Shown here: in pieces, positions 12,500 through 36,366 of the stretch
How positions within the stretch are numbered: position 1 is the stretch's first letter
How the letters are laid out: each line of letters begins with the position of its first letter
From: Hemicordylus capensis
Taxonomy: Eukaryota > Chordata > Lepidosauria > Squamata > Cordylidae
Assembly (NCBI RefSeq): GCF_027244095.1
Contig: NC_069659.1
Span: 96,513,501-96,577,500 of the forward strand
DNA length: 64,000 nt
Direction of reading: 5' to 3'
Notes under the pieces: model-generated
What the model was told of the DNA's origin: nothing
What the model saw: only the letters and a program-made list of their open reading frames with translations
Databases searched by the model: none
Position numbers and translations under genes: made by a program

Positions 12500-13010
12500 G
12501 TTCAGTGTTAGGACTGACTCACGATTGACTCACAATCGATAAAATGGGGTTAGGAGAGCACTTGTTCTCCTAATCCCATTTTGAAGGGAGACTCCATGGT
12601 TTGCCACTGTGGTGCTGCCGGGATTGGGCTCAATACCAGCGGTTCACATGTGCGTACAAAATCCGGCTGGGCTCCCTTAGCCCAGTTTGGCACACACGTG
12701 TGAATAGCCTCTTCTTCACAAAAGGATTCGCTCTCTCTAATGTCTGTTCTTAAGTTACATTGTTGTACCTCTCTTCTGTTCTGGGGTTACATGACACTTC
12801 TACCTGCTGGGGATTCACTGGGGTTAACAAGTTGCTAATTTGGATACTAGCCTTCAATGGCATTTATAACATGTGCATATGGCCTTCCTATGGCATTTAT
12901 AACATGTGTGAATATAGAGCTGCCTCCCTGGTTTTACATATCTGTGCTGAATATGTTTTCATGATTTAGTTCTACACTGTACAATGTAATTCCATTGATT
13001 TGGGGGTGAA
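12500..13010. other. Intergenic with a partial DNA-element end
   Basis: CACGTGTGAATAGCCTC at about 12,695-12,712 resembles the GGCTATTCACA terminus seen at 52,806. Nothing else is recognised. Confidence 0.35.
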
Positions 13011-13030
13011 TATTTATACAAGGCTTGAAG

Positions 13031-13307
13031 CCACCTAATAGCACAGCGGGGAAGTAACTTGCCTAGGGAGCAAGAGGTTGCTGGTTCGAATCCCCACTGG
13101 TATGTTTCCCAGACTATGGGAACACCTATATCAGGCAGCAGCGATATACGGTAGGAAGATGCTGAAAGGCATCATCTCATACTGAATGGGAAATGGCAAT
13201 GGTCTGCTACCCCTCCTGTATTCTACCCAAAAACCCCACATGGTTCTGTGGTCACCAGGAGTTGACACCGACTCGACGGCACAACACACACACACACACA
13301 CACACAC
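13031..13307 (+). mobile_element. Sauria-type SINE with Bov-B-like 3' end
   Basis: tRNA-like 5' part with a B-box (GGTTCGAATCC), a body with CAGGCAGCAGCGATATA, and a 3' end GACACCGACTCGACGGCAC like the Bov-B LINE tail, then (CA)n. A diverged 17-bp target duplication lies at 13,014-13,030 and 13,308-13,324. This SINE family is characteristic of squamates. Confidence 0.85.
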
Positions 13308-13629
13308 TTATACAAGACTATGAGGCGAGGTTGTGATTGCTACAGTTAATTTAGCTTACCAATCAACTGGTTTAGATCCTGGGTATCATACATATGGCAT
13401 CTACTCCTTACTTTCAGTCCATAACCTGCCAGGCTCCTCCATCTCCTACCAAATTCTCCTTGGCTCCTCTTTGGTCAAACTAGCTTCCATCATGGGCCCC
13501 ACCCACAGGACTAGGTCACTATCTTTGAAGTCAAAAGTTGCTAACCCCATCTAAATAAATCCTGAACATGGTAATGAAGATAATGAAGTCAGTGTACATG
13601 GTAATGAAGGAAACAACCTGCCCACACCT

Positions 13630-15234
13630 TTTAATTAAAAGTTCTAAAAGTCTGGGTGAACATGTGTGTCTTTAAGGACTTTTCAAAAGTTGTCAGAGTA
13701 GCAATGGAGAAGGCCCGTCCCTGAATAGCCACCAGACAAGCCAGTGGCACTGCGGACAAACCTCAAAGGCTGGTGGGGTTCATGGCAAAGAATTCTCTTA
13801 AATGCCAGGGCTTAAGCTGTTTAGGGCTTTATAGTTTATAACCAGCACCTTGTATTTTGCCCAGAAACTTATCGGCAGCCATTGTAGCTTTTTCAAAACT
13901 GGACTAATGTGTTCTTCTCGAGAAGACCCAGAGACCAACCTGGCCGCTGCATTCTGAACCAACTACAGTTTCCGGACTACAGAGGCAGCCCCACATAGAG
14001 CGCATTGCAGCAGTCATGTCTGGAGGTTACCAGCATATGTACCACCGTTCTGAGAGTGTTTAGCTCAAGAAACAGACACAGCTGGTGTGACAGAAGGCAC
14101 ATTTGGCCACCGCCTCAACCTGGGACACCAGGGAGAGGCTTGGATCCAGAAGCACTCCCAGACTGTGTACCTGTTCCTTCTGGAACAGTGTGACCCCATC
14201 CAGAACAGACAGATCAAACCCACCTCTTGAGGTCCGACCCCATACAATCAGTACCTCTTATCTGGATTCAGTCTCAGTTTGTTCTCTCTCATCCAGCCCA
14301 TCACTGACTCTAGGCAGGCATTTAGGGAGGTTATGCCTTCTCCCGATGATGTTGACATTGAGAAATAGATTTGGGTGTCATCAGCATACTGATAGCACCC
14401 TGCACCAAATCTCCTGCTGATCTCTCCCAGCTGTTTCATGTAGATGTTAACATTGGAGACAATATGGAGCCCTGAGGGACACCAAACAAAAGTTTAGATT
14501 TTGAAGAACTGTCTCCAAAGGAACACTATCTGGAACCTTCCTGAGAAGTAGGAGCAGAACCACTGTAAAGCAGTGCTTCCCATTCCCAACCCCCTCAGAT
14601 GCTCCAAAAGGAGGATACTATGGTTGATTGTATCGAAAGCCTCTGAGAGGTCCAAAAGGACCAGCAGAGCCACACTCCCTTTGTCAATTCCCAATTGGAG
14701 ATCATCCATCCAAGGTAGTCTCCACCCCAAGGCCTGCCCAAAAGCCAGTCTGAAATGGGTCTAGATAATGTTTCCTTCAAGACTGTCTGGAGCTAGGCAC
14801 CCACCACGCTCTCAATTACCTTTCCCAGCTATGGAAGTTTGGAGTCAGGCCTGTAGTTGCTTAACTCCGAGGGATCCAACAGAGGCTCTTCAAAAGAGAT
14901 CTATTAATTGCCTATTTTAGGCAAGGTGGCATCCTGCCCTCCCTCAGAGAAGCATTTAAAATTTCTACCAGGCCTTCTACAACAATGCCCCTGCTAGGCA
15001 GTATAAGCCATGCTGGGCAAAGATCAAGAGAACAGGTGGTAGGCCACACCATTGGAACTGGAACCGATCCAGCCTAACCACACAAGAGGAGTCACTAGAC
15101 ACCTCCTCATCAGACACTGCAGTAATTCTAGAGACTGAGTCAAAGTTAGCCTGAATACGAGAGATTTTTTCCACAAATAACTCATTAAACACATCACAGC
15201 GGGTAATGGATGAGCTCCATGTCCGGCCTTGAGA
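13630..15234 (-). mobile_element. L2-type LINE fragment (reverse transcriptase region), copy A
   Basis: A minus-strand LINE ORF2 remnant. Open pieces at 14,494-14,730 (LLVLLDLSEAFDTINHSILL, first catalytic Asp motif) and 14,248-14,439 (GCYQYADDTQIYFS, the YADD catalytic motif) lie in different frames, so the ORF is disrupted by frameshifts and stops. The C-terminal part runs to about 13,630 and no 3'UTR follows. The YADDTQ motif suits the L2 clade; CR1 is less likely. Confidence 0.8.
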
Positions 15235-15235
15235 C

Positions 15236-15723
15236 TAGGTGTGCCAAACCAGTCCACCGTGAACCAGGCCGGTTTGATCACGGACAGGACCAGCCCTAGC
15301 TAAGGGGTCCGGTCCGCGATCATACTGGATTGGACCCACTTCACTGACAGACTGGTTCACCAGTTCAAGCAGCTGTAAAAGGAGAACCTGGTGAAGATTC
15401 CCCTTTACTTCTGAAGAAAAAAAAGGGTTTGTAAAACAGCAGCGGTGGAGCAGAACCTTCAAGTCAAATAGAGGGTGCAGCACTCCTCCTATTTTTGCAG
15501 CGGCGGCAGCAGCAATATCTGGTCTCCATACATGTGATACTGTCACTGCTGCAAGGATGGGTGGAGGGGTAGCATCAGCATTGCTCCCCCCACCAGCCTA
15601 TACAAAACCATTTTTTACTTCAGAAGCAAAGGGGAATCCTCACTGAATTCCTCTTCACAGTCGCTTGAACCAGCTCAAGAGGGTTCAGTCAGATGAACCA
15701 GACCAGCCGGGTGGTCCAACCTA
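15236..15723. mobile_element. Possible hAT-like element at the L2 5' break
   Basis: Begins TAGGTGTGCCAAACC and ends GGTGGTCCAACCTA, reminiscent of the TAGGGATGTGC family, with CGGTCC-type motifs near both ends. No target duplication was found, so this is tentative. Confidence 0.35.
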
Positions 15724-16459
15724 AAAAATTTGTTTAGAATTGCCTGCTTGCCCATTTCTTTTGTGGGTTGGGTGGTAGGTAGCACCCATGATGACCTACC
15801 ACACAACCCACTTTGGCTTCCCAAGGAGCTATGTAACAATAAGGTATTTTGAGTCTCCCATTGTTCCCTATGGCCAAAACCCTTGAAATGTTTAAAAGTT
15901 TGTTCCATCAAAACAGCTGAGGTAGGCCGCTCTTTTAACCTAACGTTTCAGCCATCTGTGTTTTGTTTCAAGCTCGAAACAGAATGCAAAATTCATTTTG
16001 TCCATGTCCCTGTTAGAAAGTGTACTGAGCTTTCTCAAGATAGCTTTTCTGGACAATCTCAGCCAATTTTGACACTGAAGGTGTATATGTGAATTTGCAT
16101 CACTTTGATTTAACACTGCATTTACACTGATTAGTTTGGTATCATCTACCTCATTGTTCACCTGATTCCAAATTGTTTTACCACCCAGTATTTCACTGAA
16201 GCCATAAAGACAAACATCTAACCTTAAAGGAAACAGAGATTCTCAGAATTCAACTCAGGCTATTCACTTCTACTCTTAGGGAATGCATTCTGTGTTCCAT
16301 TGCATGATTATAGTCAAGAGTTCAAATTCCCTGGCTAGTGTTCTTATTTAGCAAAAAAAAAGATAATTTAAACTTGGGGGAAGGAGGGACTTCTGTATGG
16401 GAAATCTATATGCACTTATATTCAGAAACATTTTAAAAGATGAAAACAGGTCTGCAAGT
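15724..16459. other. Intergenic, downstream flank of SIK1
   Basis: No recognised feature. Confidence 0.5.
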
Positions 16460-16477
16460 CTTATTTTAAAACAACTT

Positions 16478-16483
16478 TTTATT
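16478..16483 (-). terminator. SIK1: Candidate SIK1 polyadenylation signal AATAAA
   Basis: AATAAA on the minus strand, about 2.54 kb after the stop codon, at the border between the repeat-poor 3'UTR and intergenic sequence. Other AATAAA copies further upstream could give shorter transcripts. Confidence 0.5.
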
Positions 16484-17646
16484 TAAATATTAAATAAAAC
16501 ACAACTAATCATTTTGGTGTACATCTCTCATGTTAACATAAGAAATAAAATGAGCTTCAGTCATGATAAAAAATAAAAACTATACATCTTAATTAAACCA
16601 ATCATAGTGTCTTTAAATAATCTATTGCATTGCAGTCTGCCAAACAGCACTGTCAAGAACACAACAAGGGAGGGAAAGATAGACGAACCCTGAAATGTTG
16701 AAAATGACCTTTTTCTACTTCAGAATAGTTTCAAAGCATTTTCTATAGAAACTGGGGGAAAGGGTACTAGAAGTAAAGTGCTTGTCATTGCTTAGAACAA
16801 GAAACAAACAAAAAGATTGTTTTTTGTGGCCTCTTGATCTATGGCATTAAAAAAAACAGACAGAAGAGGAAAAATGCAGTCGTTTGAAGAGTACATGTGC
16901 TACTGTTTTATGAATGTGAAGGCAATGTTGCTGCTTTGCAAAGATCATGCTTCACTCATTTTAGTCACTCCCATAAACCACACACCCTGTGACTTTGCAA
17001 GTCAGCATGAGAATAGCATTTTCTCTGCTCAAAGACATCAGAGAGAGAGGGTTGGACAGAGTTATTTCCCTTCACCTTGAAGATCCCAGACCACATAGCA
17101 GCAGTAGCAAACTGAAGACACACCAATACAGATACTGTACATAGATAAAGAGGTTGAAGAGTCACAGACAACCATATAACATTATCTCCTACCCACCCCT
17201 CCCACCCACCAGACAGACAGTCTTTGGCTTATTTGTTTAAAAAAATAGCTTTTTTTTCCTTTTTACATATATATAACACTGCAGTTTGCAAGGAGCAGTA
17301 GTAACTTAAAGGCACCCCTGTGTTAAATTTAAAGAGATGGGTCCTTAAAGTGTTAGACAGAATGAAGCTGTTTTCAGACATCTTGAATGGTAAATTTTGG
17401 CCAAGCTGGCTCACTACTTGCTCACCTGCTACTGAAACTTTAATCCCTCTTTTCCTCCACCAACTAACTACTATGAAGTCAAAGGAGGTCACACTGGAGT
17501 ATCCGTTCTTCCTGTGTTACCCACGCCTGGCATCCAAGGACACCACCAGAAGCCATTCTCTGGTAAGAGGGAACAATTGCCAGGAAACTCAAAAGCTTAC
17601 CTCAAAACTTTGTATTAGTGTCTATTCTCTTCTAATTCCTATACAT

Positions 17647-17659
17647 GCACACACACGCA

Positions 17660-17694
<35 letters not shown>

Positions 17695-17697
17695 GCA
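17647..17697. repeat. (CT)n(CA)n microsatellite in SIK1 3'UTR
   Basis: CACACGCACT, then CT repeats, then CA repeats. On the transcript it would read (GU)n(GA)n. Confidence 0.85.
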
Positions 17698-19021
17698 GCT
17701 TAAAAACCACACATAAAAATGACTAAATGAAAAACCCTCTCATCTACCAGTAGGCAAAAACAACAAAACACAGAAGTTGTGCTGTTTGTCTCACTTTGTT
17801 CACAAAATGACTATTTTTGAAGAGAATCGCTTTGTGCTATCCTATTTCTTTCAACTATCAGTACAGTTGTCATAATCTCTGAATATTGCACATTTCCCAA
17901 TGAGTCGGTCAGTTTGGACCCTGATAATGAAATGCATAAAAACCTCACTAGCAGCGGCCACAAGTGTGTACAGCACTGAGAAATACCCCACAGGCAATCT
18001 CAAAGCAATGCTAGGGCTTTTGGAGAGGATCTGGGCGGGAGGGAGGAGGTAACAAAAGGAATTAAAATATTATCTTTAAAAAAAACCCAACCCTTCCTGC
18101 AGCAACACCTCTAGCAATTCTACTCCCATTGCCTCTGCAGCAATATATGAACAACTCCATGCTAATACATGAAATATTCCTATAATTTATTTACCAAAGA
18201 GACACAAAAGGCCATTTGAGGCCTGATAACAGGGAACAAAATCCCAAGAGGGTGAATTAATTGCTTCTAATGATTACAAACTATTTTTAGCTGTTACATC
18301 TGAGAGATGAAGCAAGGTTCACAGTTTTCTCTTAAGATACAAATGTCCGCTTGAGGGAGGAGGGAAGTAAAGAGAGGTATTGGTTCCTTTAAAATGAGCA
18401 TCAAAAATGAATGCTGATGCTTTCAGTCATTATTCTTCTATTGATGCAAAATGTCACATGCCACTTCTGTGTTAGTGTTTTTTTTTTGTGTGGTTTTTTT
18501 TAAAGAAAGAGGTAATCATCATCGTCTTCACAAATCCATAAAACAAATATTGTGAATTGTGAATAGGGTGGCTCTGGTCCCTTCTTTGAAAAGCCTTTCC
18601 CTGCTACGCCAGAACCACTGACAGCTGTCAAAGTCCTGCATAACAGCAGAGCTGTATTGGCCTGACTTTAATACAGTACCGGAAAAATGTTCTCCCTGGC
18701 CCCTCCCCTCCCATTCCCTGTGATTATTTTCTTCAAAATGTTTTTTTGTTTTAAACCTTTCAGTTTCTGGTTATATTTGTTCAGTGCAAGAATAGTTGAA
18801 GCCAAAAGACATATATATTGCTTCCCCTGCCTTTCAGTTCTAGAAAGTTAGGAGCTTTGCTTAGCCAAATGGCCTCTTCACATACATCAAAAATGTTATT
18901 GCTTCTGAAAGTTATTCAGTGTTGCAAAATAAGGTAAAATAAATCACCATCCGCAGATCTTGATGAGAGTGGAATTCTCACTCCAAAAAAGATGAGTGAA
19001 TCAGGAGAGCAGAAGAAATTC

Positions 19022-32337
<13,316 letters not shown>

Positions 32338-33121
32338 CTGTAAGAAGACAAATACAACATCACTTAGATTGGTTTTCAATTTCTGCCCCACAGAGACTTC
32401 ACTGAATTACCTCACATTTCAGAAGCTCATCCCAAGCAAGGGCTTTCAAATCAGAGAAATTTCAACTGAGTATTTTAAAAACCACCTAATGTAAAACTTC
32501 CCCAGTTCTATGCTCAGAGCCCGGATTGACTACAAAATAAAGGCAATGAAAAACACGTTTAAAACTTAGAAATACTGCACTTAAATTATTAGCACAAAGT
32601 GATCTAAGAAGTTCTGGTTTGTTCTCTCACAATATTGGGGAAGAAATTCCTTCCCAAAATCAGCTGTATTCATCTTTCATACCGAGACTATTACATGGAA
32701 GTTGGAAAGTTCCAGTGAAATGGATGGGACAAGATCTGGGGACTGCGGAAATCTATGCGAGTTTTATGCCTGGAACCGACAATGATAAGTTACTCGCAAG
32801 AAGAAAAAAGGAGTTTGATATTGACCACCACCGGGGGGGGGGGCGGGGGTCGCCAAGAAACTAGTTGCAAAAGGGCTTCCCTTAAAAACCACAGCGCAAA
32901 TTAGCACCAGCAGCAACTGTCCTAGGAGACACAGAGGGGAAAAGGCAAGTCAGGATGGAGGGAACCGAAGAATGTGCGCGCTTGTCCCCAAGGAGGCGAG
33001 AGAAGAGAGAGAAAAAGACGGAGGCGCCTCGGGAACTTCTCCCTAGAAAACTTGCCTCGTCCCAAGGAATTGCAGCACCAGCCACAGTTCTTCCCAACGC
33101 GCGCCCCGCTTTCAGTGGTAC

Positions 33122-33300
33122 CTCGCGCTAAGCAGGCTGGCTGGCGGCTGCTGCCGCTTCCGCCGCCTCCGCGCCCGCCGCCTGCCTGCCTGCCTGCCTA
33201 CTCGCCTGCCAGGCTCTCTGGCTGCTGTTGCTAGTGTCGTCGCCGCCGCCGCCTCTGCTGCTCTCCCTGCTGCCAGCGCGCTCTGTGTGTGCAGGGGGCA
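33122..33300 (-). other. SIK1: Inferred SIK1 non-coding exon 1
   Basis: The first coding exon begins with a splice acceptor, so an upstream non-coding exon is required. The GC-rich block here ends with a plausible donor (GCGAG followed by GTACCA at 33,121). It contains GGCA/GGC repeats at about 33,155-33,250. The transcription start and the 5' limit are estimates. Confidence 0.45.
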
Positions 33301-33356
33301 GAGGAGCACGCGGGAAGCCGTCCCCCCGCCCACCCCGAAAACCGAGACAGACCCAT

Positions 33357-33364
33357 TGACGTCA
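33357..33364. promoter_or_regulatory. Full palindromic CRE (TGACGTCA)
   Basis: A perfect 8-bp cAMP response element within the SIK1 promoter. A half site TGACG follows 3 bp later (33,368-33,372), and more half sites lie at 33,455-33,459 and 33,504-33,508. CREB binding at this gene is established in mammals; here it is inferred from sequence. Confidence 0.75.
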
Positions 33365-33556
33365 CTTTGACGCCAGAGCGACGCGCGACCAAGCGCGAGG
33401 CTGAATGAGAAGGGAGAGAGAGACATCGAGCCGTTGCCAAGAAACGAGCTGTTCTGACGCGCGCCCAGATGGGCCCGTCGCCGTGGAGATCGGGAAGGTG
33501 GGGTGACGTTAGAGCCAAGGGAGGAGGGAGGGAGCAGCTCTAACCTTTCGATCCAC

Positions 33557-33562
33557 CACGTG
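33557..33562. promoter_or_regulatory. E-box CACGTG
   Basis: Palindromic E-box at the distal edge of the promoter CpG island. It could bind bHLH factors such as CLOCK/BMAL1 or USF. This is only a motif match. Confidence 0.35.
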
Positions 33563-33600
33563 ATCATTTGTTATCATGGCAGCGGGGGTCGCCCCCTGCC

Positions 33601-36177
33601 GGAGCCACTGCGGCCCGAGTTAACCCTCCGCGTGCCTGGGTTCGGGCAGGATTAAACCCGATCTGTTCCAGAGCCCAGGTGAAGATTTAGCCTTTTAGAC
33701 GCCAGAGTCAAACTAGGTCTTAAGTGCTTCCCCGCCACCGCCGTAAGGAACCATCTTATCTGAGACCTTGGTTAATCCCACCGATGCCAGAGCCTCCTCC
33801 GTCAAGTAGATTTAACCACTTGTGCATCGCGACACAGGCAGACAAGACAGAGCGCCGGAATAGGATGATAAATCTGCACGCACTAGAGCCCGGGCAGGAA
33901 ATTTCAGCGTTTTGTAGATGAACGACCTGTATGCCCGAACCCAGCCGCCTAGTCCAACGGTACGAACATAGTTTAGCTTTTTACTCTTTACCCACCACTG
34001 GCTGTGATATTGGGGGTCAGCGAATGGAAATATACACAGTCTTCCAGACTGGGGGTCTCTCGTGCCAAAGTCCAGGCACCCGCAGCCAAAAAAACCCAAG
34101 TTTTGAATCCAAACGTATGCCCCAGTCCAGCTCCAAAACCAAAGCCACAGCTACGCGGCCAAGTCTGGGCAATGGGCATGCGAACAGAGTTAACCCCTTA
34201 AATGCAAGTAATGCGATTTCACGTCGCTCAAAAACGTCTGTCCTCCGGGCAGTACGTCTGTCATGGTTTAAAATGAAGTTGCCATCGATTTGGAGCCTGT
34301 GGGGAAATTTTAACCTCGATATTTTCCTAATGGAGATTTAAAATCTGCTGGGAAAGATTATGACATGAACGAATTGAACTTATACAACGGGCTGTTTCGG
34401 ATCTGTTTGTTTTTAATGAGTGTGGCTCTTTTATTTTAAATATTGTTTCGCCTTCTGTCTTGCCCGTCACTTCAGCTTCCTTCGCAGACTTCTCTGGGAA
34501 TGTGAGGGATGGAAAGGGGAAGGGAAACCCCTCCATTTGTTGGTCATAAGGAGCAAATTGGCAGTGCTTCAAGATGAAATCTGCTTGCATGGATACATTC
34601 AAAGTGTGGCCACAGCGGCCCATGTCCACAGTTTGTTTTCAAAAAGTAAAGTGTTAAAAGTCAAAAGATAGTATATTTATTTATTTGATGTGCTGTGTCA
34701 ATACATCACCTGAAGGAAAACACGTGGCATGACCTTGACAGCTTGTCCTACATTCAATGTGTAGGTCACCTTGCCTCAACTGCTGCAGTGGATGCCATGT
34801 AAATTTGCCAAGCTCTTGCCCACAGTTTGCTTAGAGCAGTAGCTAGGCAATTTGGCTGGCTGTCAGGAGTTCAAAGACCTGCTCCTTTAATTTGCTGAGT
34901 GTGGAAAAGAATGCAGCAAACCTCCCAATGAGCGTGGAGACCTCACTCCAGCACATGAGGAGCCAGGCTTTCGCCAACAGCAACACCCATTTGGGCTGAA
35001 ATGACGCTTCATGCAGGAGCTGTGGCTTGGAAGAGTAGCATGCAGATGCATATGTACACGTCGTTCAGTCAGTGACATGGTTCATTGGTGACCTTCCATG
35101 CAACTGCAACCTAGATGCACTTTTTTCTCCCTTTGAATTACTAGCATAAGCACAACAGTAACTTTTTTTTAAAATCCAGTCTGAAGTGAAACATGCTACA
35201 CACACACATATATATATACAGACATTGCCTACAATATACTGTCCAAAATGTCCCTTTTTGCATATTACTTTTCTCACAAACTGTAAGGGGAAGGGGGTCA
35301 GCATCCGATTGCTTGCCCCCAAATTAAGGTTGCAATGTATACGTACTTGGAAGTAAATCTGATTGAAAATCAAATGCATGAGAAAATGTACATAAGATCA
35401 GGCTATACATCCTTCAGAAAGTGTGTGTCATTCATCTGTGCCTACCATATGGTTCATACACAACTGTTTTCCTGTGAGCTGGAAAGCTACAGTGGCTTAC
35501 AAGAGCACAGTGTAAGTGGCAGACATAGCAGAACTGAAGTCTAGGAGTTTGAGTTCCCTGGGCTCCTAGACTTGCTCATGAGGCTTATTTTTGTGATGAA
35601 GGGGAGGAAATGTACCTGGTTTGTGATGATCAGTTAATATTTGCACAATGCTCAGAGAGCCTCACATGAAATAACAAGCTAAAATTCCTTATTAGTAGGA
35701 AATGAAACTCACAGTTCTTACCGGTAGCCTAATGAAACAGCATGTTCAAGTACAGCTGCTGTGTCTGAACAATTCCCTCAAAGCTGTTAAAGAAGAAGAA
35801 CACTGTGCTAGGCTGTAAGACAATGTCCTGAACCCAAACACACTTGGAAGGAGCTAGCAGTTTATTGTGGTCCCAAGCGAAAGGATGTGTCACTAAGGAA
35901 CAGATGATACCAACCGGCTCAGTATATCCAATAAAGGATCTATTATGGCACACTTTAAAACCACAATAAAGCAAGTCCGAATGGAGTTTTACAGATGTCC
36001 CTCCTGGCCTGGGCTTTCTGAAATTCACTCCTATAGTAGTACTGTATTGAGAACCCTTTTTACCTCTATTCACCAGATTTCCTTTTGCCCCTTACTTTTT
36101 GCTCTAGCTTCTCAAAAAGCCTTTAAAAGCCTTCATCCAACCATGAGTTGGTTCTCAGTTAACTTTTCTTGTCACAT
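33601..36177. other. Upstream intergenic flank of SIK1
   Basis: The first 700 bp (to about 34,340) has a balanced, non-repetitive composition with open frames but no recognised domain or splice structure. The rest is AT-rich. Distal regulatory function cannot be judged from one sequence. Confidence 0.4.
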
Positions 36178-36185
36178 CTCTGTAG

Positions 36186-36358
36186 CAGGGGAGGGGTGTA
36201 GCTATAATTGCGCAGATGGGTTCAAATAACCCAGGACCCTCAGCTCCTGAGAGTCCCCCAGCTCCACCCCTCCATATTGTCTTCATTATCTCCCTCACTC
36301 CTAAGGGCAACCAGAGAGAGGGGTGAACACAGGCCTTCTCTGTCCTTCTCTGCCCCTG
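36186..36358. mobile_element. Short hAT MITE, family GTAGCTATAATTG
   Basis: 173 bp starting CAGGGGAGGGGTGTAGC and ending TCTGCCCCTG, with an exact 8-bp duplication CTCTGTAG (36,178-36,185, 36,359-36,366). Longer than the 4,010 copy through interior differences. Confidence 0.88.
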
Positions 36359-36366
36359 CTCTGTAG

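Larger units (their letters stand above)
16460..19021 (-). other. SIK1: SIK1 3' untranslated region (about 2.5 kb)
   Basis: AT-rich sequence after the stop codon, free of recognisable transposons. It has several ATTTA motifs on the minus strand and a mixed (GA)n/(GT)n run at about 17,650-17,695. The 3' end is placed just past the AATAAA at 16,483-16,478. Its length resembles the long 3'UTR known for mammalian SIK1. The exact end is inferred. Confidence 0.65.
33120..33600 (-). promoter_or_regulatory. SIK1: SIK1 CpG-island promoter
   Basis: A CpG-dense, GC-rich block in an otherwise AT-rich region, just upstream of the SIK1 5'UTR. No TATA box is evident. It carries one full CRE, several CRE half sites and an E-box, fitting SIK1's known induction by cAMP through CREB. 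Confidence 0.75.

Noticed and set aside
14248-14730. Functional reverse transcriptase gene
   Set aside because: The motifs are in separate frames of an old L2 LINE fragment with no intact ORF.
33724-34341. Possible second gene divergent from the SIK1 promoter
   Set aside because: Open frames of up to 136 codons show no recognised domain, no splice-linked continuation and no repeat-free conservation that could be judged here.
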